Part shown: positions 9,659 to 17,786 of the stretch, piece by piece
Layout: each line of letters begins with the position of its first letter
How positions within the stretch are numbered: the first letter of the stretch is position 1
DNA from: an uncultured Lachnospiraceae bacterium
GTDB taxonomy: Bacteria; Bacillota; Clostridia; Lachnospirales; Lachnospiraceae
Reading direction: 5' to 3'
DNA: 64,000 nt
NCBI GenBank assembly: GCA_945868435.1
Contig: CAMBLG010000014.1
Span: forward strand, 1-64,000
Made by a program: the position numbers and the translations under genes
The notes under the pieces: model-generated
Told to the model about the DNA's origin: nothing
Seen by the model: only the letters and a program-made list of their open reading frames with translations
The model's database searches: none

Positions 9659-9687
9659 ATCATATAATAACCAATCGCATTTTTCAA
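9659..9687 (-). promoter_or_regulatory. Sigma-A promoter of the leuB-ilvD-ilvB-serCA operon
   Basis: TTGAAA (9682-9687) and TATGAT (9659-9664) with a 17-base spacer on the minus strand, about 50 bases before leuB. The short leader has no visible T-box, leader peptide or attenuator. Confidence 0.75.
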
Positions 9688-9792
9688 TGATTCTCGATAT
9701 TTTACTTTTTTATATTCTTTATAACTCGCACTTATACTATCGTTATGTATTATTCCTTTATATTATTTCGTACCCTCATATCCTAATATGAC

Positions 9793-9822
9793 AAAAAATG
9801 ACACCTGCCTGAACAGATGTCA
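9793..9822 (-). terminator. Rho-independent terminator of yajC
   Basis: Nine-bp stem TGACATCTG/CAGGTGTCA (9814-9822 with 9799-9807, one G-U pair) followed on the minus strand by six U. It separates yajC from the leuB promoter. Confidence 0.82.
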
Positions 9823-9843
9823 CTTGTTTGTGAATTTCATGAA

Positions 9844-10209
9844 TTACTTCTTGTCCTTCTTATTCTCTTTCTTGGTCTCCTCTGCTGCTGCAGTGGCTGC
9901 CTCCGGCTTCTCCACCTCAGAGATTGCACTCTTCTGCATCGGAATGCGGCAATTGCGGTTATTACCAAACTCGACAATGACTGTATCATCCACAATGTCA
10001 ATGACAGTTCCATAAAAACCTGCAATGGTAAGAACGGTATCACCAACTGCAACCTCAGAAAGCATCAGTTCCTTTTTCTTCTGCTCCTTTTTCTGCGGAC
10101 GGATCATCAAAAAATACATGAACGCGAACAAGATGACCAACCATACAATCATTCCCAAGGTTCCGGCAGTACCTACGCCAGCTGCCGAATCAGCTAAAAT
10201 TGAATACAT
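9844..10209 (-). CDS. yajC: Preprotein translocase subunit YajC
   Basis: Accessory membrane subunit of the Sec translocase. The 121 residues have one hydrophobic helix (about 18-37) followed by the family signature MIRPQKKEQKK, a small soluble domain (VGDTVLTIAGFYGTVIDI) and a charged lysine-rich tail. ATG 10209 lies eight bases behind AGGAGG; the TTG just upstream is not needed. It follows tgt by about 100 bases, the usual tgt-yajC order, but secDF does not follow. Confidence 0.95.
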   Translation of the reverse strand: MYSILADSAAGVGTAGTLGMIVWLVILFAFMYFLMIRPQKKEQKKKELMLSEVAVGDTVLTIAGFYGTVIDIVDDTVIVEFGNNRNCRIPMQKSAISEVEKPEAATAAAEETKKENKKDKK

Positions 10210-10307
10210 CAATTTGTCCTCCTAATCTTAAAATCACTATGCCCATTTTACACAAGTTTCCATATCAGGGCAAGCCTTTTCGTCGAATTTAGACTTTTTT
10301 CATAAGT

Positions 10308-11459
10308 TTACGCTTCCTTCTTCCGGTTCATCTGCCCCATGCCATACAGCTTTTCTTCCTTGTATGAAGCAAAACGTCCGGCATCCAGCGCATCCCTTAT
10401 CTCCTCCATCATGGTGTTATAGAAATACAGATTATGCAATACACACAATCGCATGCCGAGCATCTCCTTCGCCTTCAGCAGATGGCGGATATAGGCCCTG
10501 CTGTAGGTACGGCAGGCCGGACACTGACAGCCCTCCTCGATAGGGCGCATATCCTTCTCATACTTCTGGTTGAAGAGATTGAGTTTTCCCTGATTGGTGT
10601 ACACATGACCATGGCGGCCGTTACGGCTCGGGTATACGCAGTCGAAAAAGTCCACTCCGCGCTCTACGCCCTCTAGAATATTGGCCGGTGTGCCCACCCC
10701 CATCAGATAGGTCGGCTTGTCCACCGGAAGATACGGAACCGTCTCGTCCAATATGTGATACATTTCCTCGTGGGTCTCTCCCACCGCAAGTCCTCCCACC
10801 GCATAGCCGTCCAAATCCAATTCCGCAATGCGTTTGGCATGATCAATTCGGATATCGGGATAAATCGCGCCCTGATTGATTCCGAACAGCAACTGCTCTT
10901 TGTTGATGGTATCCTCCAGGCTATTCAGCCTTGCCATCTCCTTTTTGCATCGCTCCAGCCAGCGGGTAGTCCGGTTTACGGAATCCGTGACATACTGACG
11001 ATCCGCCAATGCATTGGGACACTCGTCGAAAGCCATGGCAATGGTGGAGCCCAGATTCGACTGGATCTGCATACTCTCCTCCGGCCCCATAAAGATCTTC
11101 GCGCCATCAATATGGGAGTTAAAATACACACCCTCTTCCTTAATTCTGCGAAGTCCCGCCAGAGAAAACACCTGAAATCCGCCGGAATCCGTAAGAATCG
11201 GTCTGTCCCATACCATGAATTTATGCAATCCGCCCAGTTCCTTGATCAGCTTATCGCCGGTCCGCACATGCAGATGATAGGTGTTGGACAACTGCACCTG
11301 GCACTTAATCTTCTTCAAATCTTCCGTGGACACCGCGCCCTTGATTGCGGCAACAGTCCCCACATTCATAAATACCGGTGTCTGAATATCTCCGTGCACC
11401 GTATGGAACACAGCGCGCTTTGCCCTGCCTTCCCTCTTTAACAATTCATATGTTGCCAT
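10308..11459 (-). CDS. tgt: tRNA-guanine(34) transglycosylase
   Basis: Exchanges the wobble guanine for the queuosine precursor in tRNAs with GUN anticodons. The 383 residues contain the active-site segment LTDSGGFQVFSLAGLR, the second catalytic region YAVGGLAVGE, and the C-terminal zinc site CQCPACRTYSRAYIRHLL. ATG 11459 gives the normal N-terminus. It sits 59 bases behind the GH13 gene on the same strand and before yajC. queA is not present. Confidence 0.97.
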   Translation of the reverse strand: MATYELLKREGRAKRAVFHTVHGDIQTPVFMNVGTVAAIKGAVSTEDLKKIKCQVQLSNTYHLHVRTGDKLIKELGGLHKFMVWDRPILTDSGGFQVFSLAGLRRIKEEGVYFNSHIDGAKIFMGPEESMQIQSNLGSTIAMAFDECPNALADRQYVTDSVNRTTRWLERCKKEMARLNSLEDTINKEQLLFGINQGAIYPDIRIDHAKRIAELDLDGYAVGGLAVGETHEEMYHILDETVPYLPVDKPTYLMGVGTPANILEGVERGVDFFDCVYPSRNGRHGHVYTNQGKLNLFNQKYEKDMRPIEEGCQCPACRTYSRAYIRHLLKAKEMLGMRLCVLHNLYFYNTMMEEIRDALDAGRFASYKEEKLYGMGQMNRKKEA

Positions 11460-11518
11460 CTTACTTCTCTTTTCATTTTAATGTTGTATCTGCTGTCAGT
11501 TCCACAAATACCCGTCTT

Positions 11519-13282
11519 CTACTCTCTTACCCTGCGGATCAGAATACCGTTGGAAAGTAAAGTAGAATCAATGTAATGCCGCTCTAAGAGTATCTCGCCC
11601 TTCATCGGAATCTCCACATCCTCCTCACAGCAATTGAGGAATACTTCCACATAGCAGTCCGGGAAATCCACCTTGCGGAACTGAATCAGCCGCTTGTATT
11701 GCGCATATTCGTTCGGGAAATGGAAATTGCGGCTCTTTAAAAGCGGCTCTTTCTTGCGCAACTCGATCAGCGTGGAAATGATAGCCGTCCGCTCCGTGTA
11801 TTTTCCGGCTTCAATATCCTCCCACGGCATGCATCTTCTGCAATCCGGGTCGTAGCTTCCCTCCATGGCAATCTCCGTGCCATAGTAGATACAGGGACTG
11901 CCCGGCATGACAAAAAGCGCAGCAATCTGTGCAAAGTATTCATCCAGATTCTTCACGTCTGAGCGCAGGCGCTTCGTGTCATGGGAATCCAGAAGATTGA
12001 ACAGCACATCATTTGTCTGCTGCATATAGCTTGTGTAACAGCGATTGATTGTAAACTCAAAATCTTCATTGGTCAGACTCTTGTCAATCCAGAAATCCTT
12101 GATACTCTGTCCCAGTGGATAATTCATAACAGCATCAAACTCATCTCCTCGAAGCCACGGAAGTGCATTGTGCCAGATCTCTCCCAGAATATACACATCA
12201 GGGTTGATGGCCTTGATTCTTGCGTGCAGTTCCTTACAGAACACATGAGATACCTCGTTGGCCACATCCAGACGAATTCCGTCAATTCCGTAATTCTCCA
12301 CCCATCCCGCACAGATATCCACAAAATACTTGCGCACTGCCGGATTGTTGGTATTCAGCTTCGGCATGCCATCGAAAAAGGCAAAGGTGTACAGATCCCC
12401 GTTCTTTGCAGCGTGTCCGTTGCGGTCAATCGGCCAGTGATTGATCATAAACCAGTCATAATACTCCGATTCCGGTCCCTTCGCCAGCACATCCTGCCAC
12501 GGGCCAAAGTAATATCCACAGTGATTGAACACGCCGTCCAGCATGATGCGGATGCCGCGCTTGTGAGCCTCCCTTACCAGTGTACAGAAGCTCTCCTCAT
12601 CTCCGAAACGTGGGTCCAGCTTCGTGTAATCAGTCGTGTCGTACTTGTGATTTGACGGTGCCTCATTGATCGGCGTCAGATACAGTCCGTTGATTCCCAA
12701 ACCGGACAGATAGTCCAGTTTCTGCGTAATCCCCGCAAAATCTCCGCCAAAACACTCCTCATTGGTGACGCTTCCCTGATTCCGCCATGGCACCACATTA
12801 TCCGGGTCTATCGAATGGTCTCCATTGCAGAAACGGTCCGGAAATATCTGATACCACACCGTATCATTGACCCATTCCGGTGTCCGTGGCACATCGCAGG
12901 GATTCATCCACGGAAATACAAAACACTGGCGGCTTCGGCCTTCCAGATGCATCTGCTCTGCACTGACAAAACCGTCCTCAAAATAGAGCCAGCTCTCCGT
13001 CTCCGTCTGAAGCTCAAAATAGTATTTGAGTCGCTTAAACGGCGGCCGGACCGTTGTGGTCCACCAGATCTGATTCTTCAGACGCTTCTTGTAGTGAATG
13101 GGCTGCTTCTCTCCATCCCAGTGCTCTCCTCCGCCCAGGATGCCGGCAGCAAAGGGATCCCCAAGAATAATGTTCACATTTTTGATATCGTATCCGGTCT
13201 TGATATTGATGATCAGTTCATCTTCATTTAACGGATAGCAGTAATTGTCGCTGGCCTGATGGTATACGGCATTGAATTCCAT
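11519..13282 (-). CDS. GH13 alpha-glucan hydrolase (neopullulanase / cyclomaltodextrinase type)
   Basis: Predicted intracellular enzyme of 587 residues that cleaves alpha-1,4 (and possibly alpha-1,6) links in maltodextrins, pullulan or cyclodextrins. An N-terminal beta domain of about 130 residues (CBM34-like) precedes the TIM barrel. The four GH13 regions are present: LDGVFNH, GIRLDVANEV (nucleophile Asp), ILGEIWH (acid Glu) and LLDSHDTKR. No signal peptide is visible. GGGGGAGG-like bases precede ATG 13282, and a promoter lies at 13314-13342. The subfamily (GH13_20) is inferred from the domain layout; exact substrate cannot be read from sequence. Confidence 0.9.
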   Translation of the reverse strand: MEFNAVYHQASDNYCYPLNEDELIINIKTGYDIKNVNIILGDPFAAGILGGGEHWDGEKQPIHYKKRLKNQIWWTTTVRPPFKRLKYYFELQTETESWLYFEDGFVSAEQMHLEGRSRQCFVFPWMNPCDVPRTPEWVNDTVWYQIFPDRFCNGDHSIDPDNVVPWRNQGSVTNEECFGGDFAGITQKLDYLSGLGINGLYLTPINEAPSNHKYDTTDYTKLDPRFGDEESFCTLVREAHKRGIRIMLDGVFNHCGYYFGPWQDVLAKGPESEYYDWFMINHWPIDRNGHAAKNGDLYTFAFFDGMPKLNTNNPAVRKYFVDICAGWVENYGIDGIRLDVANEVSHVFCKELHARIKAINPDVYILGEIWHNALPWLRGDEFDAVMNYPLGQSIKDFWIDKSLTNEDFEFTINRCYTSYMQQTNDVLFNLLDSHDTKRLRSDVKNLDEYFAQIAALFVMPGSPCIYYGTEIAMEGSYDPDCRRCMPWEDIEAGKYTERTAIISTLIELRKKEPLLKSRNFHFPNEYAQYKRLIQFRKVDFPDCYVEVFLNCCEEDVEIPMKGEILLERHYIDSTLLSNGILIRRVRE

Positions 13283-13313
13283 GTACGTTCCTCCCCCTTA
13301 TAACTTAAGTATA

Positions 13314-13342
13314 AATATACCATAAGATGTGCTTCGATTCAA
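13314..13342 (-). promoter_or_regulatory. Promoter of the GH13 gene
   Basis: TTGAAT (13337-13342) and TATATT (13314-13319) with a 17-base spacer on the minus strand. Its -35 box is one base from the -35 box of the divergent aroC promoter. Confidence 0.65.
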
Positions 13343-13343
13343 C

Positions 13344-13372
13344 TTGCTAATTCCGGTCAAATTCGCTATGAT
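13344..13372 (+). promoter_or_regulatory. Promoter of aroC
   Basis: TTGCTA (13344-13349) and TATGAT (13367-13372) with a 17-base spacer, about 60 bases before the aroC start. Confidence 0.65.
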
Positions 13373-13434
13373 GATACAAAAGGCGAAAAATCGCAAATAA
13401 ACAAATCCAGATCATAAACAACATGGAGGTCAAT

Positions 13435-14541
13435 ATGGCAGCAGGTTCTACATATGGAAATATATTTAAAGTAACTACCTGGGGAGAATCCCACGGAAAA
13501 GGCATCGGTGTCGTGGTGGATGGCTGCCCGGCCGGCCTTAGTCTGTGCGAGGCGGATATTCAGAAATTTCTCGACCGCAGAAAACCGGGACAGTCCAAAT
13601 TCACCACACAGCGCAACGAGGATGATGCAGTAACCATTTTATCCGGCGTGTTTGAGGGGCGCACCACCGGCACTCCGATTTCCATGCTGGTCTATAACAA
13701 GGATCAGCATTCCAAGGACTACAGCGAGATTGCTTCCTACTACCGTCCCGGTCACGCCGACTTCTGTTTCGATGAAAAATATGGTTTTCGCGATTACCGG
13801 GGCGGCGGACGTTCCTCCGGCCGGGAGACTATCGCAAGGGTGGCGGCAGGTGCCATCGCATCCAAAATCCTACAGGAAATGGGCGTTGCGTTTCTCTCCT
13901 ACACCCGTTCCATCGGGCCTGTGAGCATTGAACCGTCACGGTTTGATGCTGCCGAGATTGCAAACAATTCCCTCTACATGCCGGATGCCGTTGCCGCAAA
14001 GGAAGCTGGCGATTACCTGAATCAGTGTATGAGGAACACCAACTCTGCCGGCGGTGTCTGCGAGTGTATCGTAACAGGACTCCCTGTCGGCCTGGGGGAT
14101 CCGGTCTTTGAAAAAATCGATGCAAATCTGGCGAAAGCCATCTTCTCCATCGGCGCAGTCAAGGGCTTCGAGATTGGAGACGGCTTTGATGCCGCCCGGG
14201 CTACCGGCCTTACCAACAACGATGCCTTCTGCATCCGTGATGGCAAAGTCCAAAAGAAAACCAATCATTCCGGCGGAACCTTGGGAGGTATGACTGACGG
14301 AGCGCCTCTGATTCTTAAAGCTGCCTTTAAGCCCACCCCTTCCATTGCCGCCACACAGCAGACTGTCAACAAGGCCGGCGAAGAAATTGATATCAGCATT
14401 CACGGACGTCACGATCCGATCATCGTGCCCCGGGCCGTAGTTGTGGTAGAATCCATGGCTGCGATTACAATAGCGGATGCGCTTTTTGCCAATATGTCCG
14501 CACGGTTAGATCGGGTGATTGACTTTTACAAAAATGTCTAA
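13435..14541 (+). CDS. aroC: Chorismate synthase
   Basis: Last step of the shikimate pathway: FMN-dependent elimination of phosphate from EPSP to give chorismate. The 368 residues contain the family signatures GESHGKGIGVVVDGCPAG near the N-terminus, YRGGGRSSGRETIARVAAGA around residue 120 and HDPIIVPRAV near the C-terminus. I choose ATG 13435, five bases behind GGAGG; the ATG at 13423 overlaps that site. It is a lone aro gene; chorismate also feeds prephenate, the carboxyl source for tRNA hydroxylation that may involve trhP downstream. Confidence 0.97.
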   Translation: MAAGSTYGNIFKVTTWGESHGKGIGVVVDGCPAGLSLCEADIQKFLDRRKPGQSKFTTQRNEDDAVTILSGVFEGRTTGTPISMLVYNKDQHSKDYSEIASYYRPGHADFCFDEKYGFRDYRGGGRSSGRETIARVAAGAIASKILQEMGVAFLSYTRSIGPVSIEPSRFDAAEIANNSLYMPDAVAAKEAGDYLNQCMRNTNSAGGVCECIVTGLPVGLGDPVFEKIDANLAKAIFSIGAVKGFEIGDGFDAARATGLTNNDAFCIRDGKVQKKTNHSGGTLGGMTDGAPLILKAAFKPTPSIAATQQTVNKAGEEIDISIHGRHDPIIVPRAVVVVESMAAITIADALFANMSARLDRVIDFYKNV

Positions 14542-14572
14542 CCATTTTTATGAACACAGGAGGAATTAAGAA

Positions 14573-15373
14573 ATGTATCAGTTTACAGAAGATTGTCTGA
14601 TCGGAATTCCGAAAATCGACGAGGAGCACCGCAAGCTTTTCGGATTAATCAATGAGGCTGCGGATCTCCTTTCCGTGACACCGCTTGCACCTGCAAATGT
14701 CCAGAAAATCCTGTCCGAACTGAACAGCTATGTGGCAACCCATTTTGCCCATGAAGAAGCTTATATGGCAGAGATCAACGATCCTGAACTTCCACAGCAA
14801 CAACGAGAACATAAGGCTTTTTCCAAGCGGATTTCCGAATTTCGCAGTCAGGAAATTACGATGGAAAACTCCAACGCACTTCTGAACGAGATTATGTCCT
14901 TTCTCGTACGTTGGCTCTATCGTCACATTTTAAGCAGTGATATGATGATCGGAAAACTGACTCCCAAGGAGGATCCTTTTGCATTTACGAACATCTACCG
15001 CACAGGGATTGAGCAGATTGATCAGGAACACGAGCATCTGTTTGAGATTGTCCGCGAGACAAATGATCTGATCCACAACAATCTGCTCCACGATAAGTAT
15101 GATGAAATCATCCATTTGATCAACGAGTTGAAGGAATACACCAGATTTCATTTTTCAGATGAAGAAGCCTACATGGAATCCATTAACTATCCGGGCTTAG
15201 ATGCACAGAAGCGCGCACACACTGCTTTCGTGGACCGGATCATGGAAATTGACATCGACACTTTGGATGAGATTGACGACCATCAACAGGAATATCTGGA
15301 AGAACTGATCACTTTTCTTGCCGGCTGGCTCACCAACCACATCTTGAAAATGGACAAGGCGATTGGCTGTTAA
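14573..15373 (+). CDS. Double-domain bacteriohemerythrin
   Basis: 266-residue protein built from two hemerythrin domains (about 1-128 and 133-262), each predicted to carry an oxygen-binding di-iron site in a four-helix bundle. Ligand motifs are visible in both: DEEHRKLF, HFAHEEAYM, REHKAF and YRHILSSD in the first; DQEHEHLF, HFSDEEAYM, RAHTAF and TNHILKMD in the second. AGGAGGAATTAAGAA precedes the ATG. It lies 31 bases after aroC on the same strand and may share its transcript. Oxygen scavenging or sensing is inferred from the family. It overlaps the end of trhP by four bases, tail to tail. Confidence 0.93.
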   Translation: MYQFTEDCLIGIPKIDEEHRKLFGLINEAADLLSVTPLAPANVQKILSELNSYVATHFAHEEAYMAEINDPELPQQQREHKAFSKRISEFRSQEITMENSNALLNEIMSFLVRWLYRHILSSDMMIGKLTPKEDPFAFTNIYRTGIEQIDQEHEHLFEIVRETNDLIHNNLLHDKYDEIIHLINELKEYTRFHFSDEEAYMESINYPGLDAQKRAHTAFVDRIMEIDIDTLDEIDDHQQEYLEELITFLAGWLTNHILKMDKAIGC

Positions 15374-16620
15374 TCCAGCGCAATCGCCTCGTCTTCTCTT
15401 CTCCGCAGAATATCAAATTCATCCAGTTCCACGCCCAGATCCACATAGAAGATCTGCTGTGGATGCGGGCAGGACTCCATCGGAGTTCCCTCCTCGTCTT
15501 CCATTCCACGCACGGTCACCGTCACATTGTCGCCGTTGGGCTTCATAATCTCAATCTCTTCACCTACCGAGAATTTGTTTCTCTGCTCAATGCAGTACAT
15601 GCCTTTTTCATTCTTTTCTCCCACGATTCCAAGGTACGTATATCCCTTCTCATAGGTGTTGTTATCGTAGATCTGCGTCTCCTCCGACGGCTTTCCGTAG
15701 AAAAAGCCCGTGGTAAACTGACGGTACGTGCAGCTCTTGATCTGCTCCATGTACCAGGACATATTCGCCTGGTATTTCTGCGGTGACTCCAGATAATCGT
15801 CAATTGCTTTGCGATACGTGCGGGCAACCGTTGCCACATAAAGCGCAGTCTTCATTCGTCCCTCAATCTTATAACTGTCAATCCCGGTCTCGACCAGGTC
15901 CGGAATGTGCTCGATCATACACAGATCCTTGGAGTTAAAGATGTAAGTTCCCCTCTCATTCTCAAATACCGGGAAGTATTCTCCCGGACGTTTTTCCTCC
16001 ACCACGGAATATTTCCAACGGCACGGATGCGTACAGGCTCCCTTGTTGGCATCCCGTCCCGTAAAATAGTTGGACAGAAGGCATCTGCCTGAATAGGAAA
16101 TACACATGGCACCATGCACAAAGGTCTCTATTTCCAGCTCATCCGGAATACGCTCACGGATTTCTTTGATTTCCGACAGAGACAATTCCCGGGCCGTCAC
16201 CACACGGGTAGCCCCCTGCTTGTACCAGAACTGGAAGGTTCCGTAGTTCGTATTGTTGGCCTGCGTGCTGATATGCCGATCGATGTCGCACACCTCACCT
16301 GCAATTGTGAAGACTGCCGGGTCCGCAATAATGAGACCGTCCGGCTTATCCGGTTTCATTGCATTCAGTTCGGTCAGATACTCCCGCACACCATCCAGAT
16401 CGTAATTATGCGCAAGAATGTTCACCGTCACATAGACCTTCACGCCGCGGGCATGGGCAAAGGCAATTCCCTCCGCCATCTCTTCCATGGAAAAATTCTT
16501 AGCCTTGGCGCGGAGACCAAAGGCCTCACCACCGATATACACAGCATCTGCTCCATAGATGACCGCGATTTTTAACACTTCCAGACTGCTTGCCGGAACA
16601 AGCAACTCAATTTTCCTCAT
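15370..16620 (-). CDS. trhP: U32 peptidase-like protein, probable tRNA hydroxylation protein TrhP
   Basis: 416-residue protein with an N-terminal TIM-barrel-like domain (IELLVPASSLEVLKIA, GADAVYIGG), the U32 signature ETFVHGAMCISYSGRCLLSNYFTGRDANKGAC with its cluster of cysteines, and a C-terminal beta-barrel. In B. subtilis and E. coli TrhP/YegQ homologues take part in prephenate-dependent 5-hydroxylation of tRNA wobble uridine. The tight link with trmR (15 bases upstream) matches the yrrM-yrrN-yrrO order and supports this role over collagenase or peptidase activity. Only one U32 gene is present here, whereas B. subtilis has two. Confidence 0.87.
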   Translation of the reverse strand: MRKIELLVPASSLEVLKIAVIYGADAVYIGGEAFGLRAKAKNFSMEEMAEGIAFAHARGVKVYVTVNILAHNYDLDGVREYLTELNAMKPDKPDGLIIADPAVFTIAGEVCDIDRHISTQANNTNYGTFQFWYKQGATRVVTARELSLSEIKEIRERIPDELEIETFVHGAMCISYSGRCLLSNYFTGRDANKGACTHPCRWKYSVVEEKRPGEYFPVFENERGTYIFNSKDLCMIEHIPDLVETGIDSYKIEGRMKTALYVATVARTYRKAIDDYLESPQKYQANMSWYMEQIKSCTYRQFTTGFFYGKPSEETQIYDNNTYEKGYTYLGIVGEKNEKGMYCIEQRNKFSVGEEIEIMKPNGDNVTVTVRGMEDEEGTPMESCPHPQQIFYVDLGVELDEFDILRRREDEAIALD

Positions 16621-16635
16621 ATTCTACTCTCCAAA

Positions 16636-17277
16636 TTATCGTTTCTCACTGACTGTGATGCCGTCTCCCACCGGAAGTACAGCCGTCACCAGATCTTCAC
16701 GGTGTGTCAGCTCATACAGATATTCCCGCATTCTTTTATGAATTGTCCGGTTTCGCCGGGTCACCACGTAATGAGACTCTATGATATCTCCATCCTGAAG
16801 CACGTTGTCGGACACAAGGGTTCCTCCGGTCTTTAACAGTCTTAAGATATCCGGCAGAAAATGAATATACTGTCCCTTGGCTGCATCCATGAAGATCAGG
16901 TCAAAGGGCTCCTCCAGCGTCTTTAACACCTCCGTCGCATCTCCCTCAATGAGGGTAATCTGCTGTTCCTTCCCAGCCCGCTTAAAATTCTCCCGGGCAA
17001 TGGGAATCCGCTTTTCATAGTTTTCGATTGTCACGATTTCACAGGGTACCGGATTATATTCCGCCATAAAAATAGATGAAAAGCCTACGGCGGTTCCCAC
17101 CTCGAGAATCCGCTTAGGTTTTTTCATGGCCAGAAGCAATTTCAAAAAGCTCTGCATACTTTTCCGAATAATCGGAACGTAAGAATCCAGAGCTTCCTGT
17201 TCGATTGCATCCAGCACCTTCGTATTCCCTGTATCCAGCGAATTAATATACGTTACCAGACGTTCATCAACGATCAT
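16636..17277 (-). CDS. trmR: tRNA 5-hydroxyuridine methyltransferase (YrrM/TrmR-like O-methyltransferase)
   Basis: 213-residue class I SAM methyltransferase with motif I RILEVGTAVGFSSIF and the post-motifs FDLIFMDAAKGQY and LVSDNVLQDGD that mark the metal-dependent COMT-like O-methyltransferase family. The neighbouring trhP and mltG-like genes reproduce the B. subtilis yrrL-yrrM-yrrN cluster, where YrrM converts ho5U to mo5U at tRNA position 34. The function is therefore assigned from family plus context. A catechol-type methyltransferase is the alternative. Confidence 0.87.
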   Translation of the reverse strand: MIVDERLVTYINSLDTGNTKVLDAIEQEALDSYVPIIRKSMQSFLKLLLAMKKPKRILEVGTAVGFSSIFMAEYNPVPCEIVTIENYEKRIPIARENFKRAGKEQQITLIEGDATEVLKTLEEPFDLIFMDAAKGQYIHFLPDILRLLKTGGTLVSDNVLQDGDIIESHYVVTRRNRTIHKRMREYLYELTHREDLVTAVLPVGDGITVSEKR

Positions 17278-17307
17278 AACATGTTCACCCTTATTTCAAA
17301 ACGGGAG

Positions 17308-17748
17308 CTATTCCACTTCCTCTTCGGGCAGTTCGGTTCCTGTATCCGCCTCACTGCTCTTAGTATCCATATCTTCCTCTGTACTCTTCTCCGGAACCAT
17401 TCCCGCCATCAGCGCTTTGGGCTCCATCGACGTATTCAGCGTATAAACACCAGGCTCTATCTTCTTCGCATAGGCAGACATCACAAGCTGAATGTAGAAA
17501 AGATTGCTGTCACGGACAAGCCCTTTCTCCTCCAGCATAGTAGCTATCTCCCGATTCGACATGTCCTCTTTGACCTGGACCAGCACATCCTCCCCCGGAG
17601 CCTCCTCCATGGCCGGCTCTGTAAAAAGGCGGTATCCATAGTCGTATCCCACTCTGCCCAGGCGGACAGCGCCGTAGATGACCAGCAATAGGATCATGAC
17701 GGAAAAAGCGATTTTGATAAATGTAAATAAAGCCTTGTTAATGTTCAT
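17308..17748 (-). CDS. MltG/YceG-like membrane protein lacking the catalytic domain
   Basis: 146-residue protein with a single N-terminal membrane helix (about 12-30) and a LysM-like or SpoVR-like fold segment (VLVQVKEDMSNREIATMLEEKG ... GVYTLNTSM) typical of the start of MltG endolytic transglycosylases. The catalytic YceG domain of about 200 residues is missing, and the C-terminus is an acidic tail rich in Glu and Thr. The ORF is intact with AAGGAG before the ATG, so this is a short form and not obviously a pseudogene. It stands where yrrL (mltG) stands in other Firmicutes, next to trmR. Confidence 0.8.
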   Translation of the reverse strand: MNINKALFTFIKIAFSVMILLLVIYGAVRLGRVGYDYGYRLFTEPAMEEAPGEDVLVQVKEDMSNREIATMLEEKGLVRDSNLFYIQLVMSAYAKKIEPGVYTLNTSMEPKALMAGMVPEKSTEEDMDTKSSEADTGTELPEEEVE

Positions 17749-17786
17749 TGGTTACTCCTTGTCGTTCCTGCCAGAGGTTCTGCGTT

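Noticed and set aside
9610-9792. Possible T-box or leader-peptide attenuator before leuB
   Set aside because: The transcript leader is only about 50 bases and has no specifier-loop structure, leader ORF with Leu/Val codons or terminator.
17308-17748. mltG pseudogene
   Set aside because: Frame, ribosome site and spacing are intact and no remnant of the catalytic domain follows in another frame, so a short functional form is more likely.
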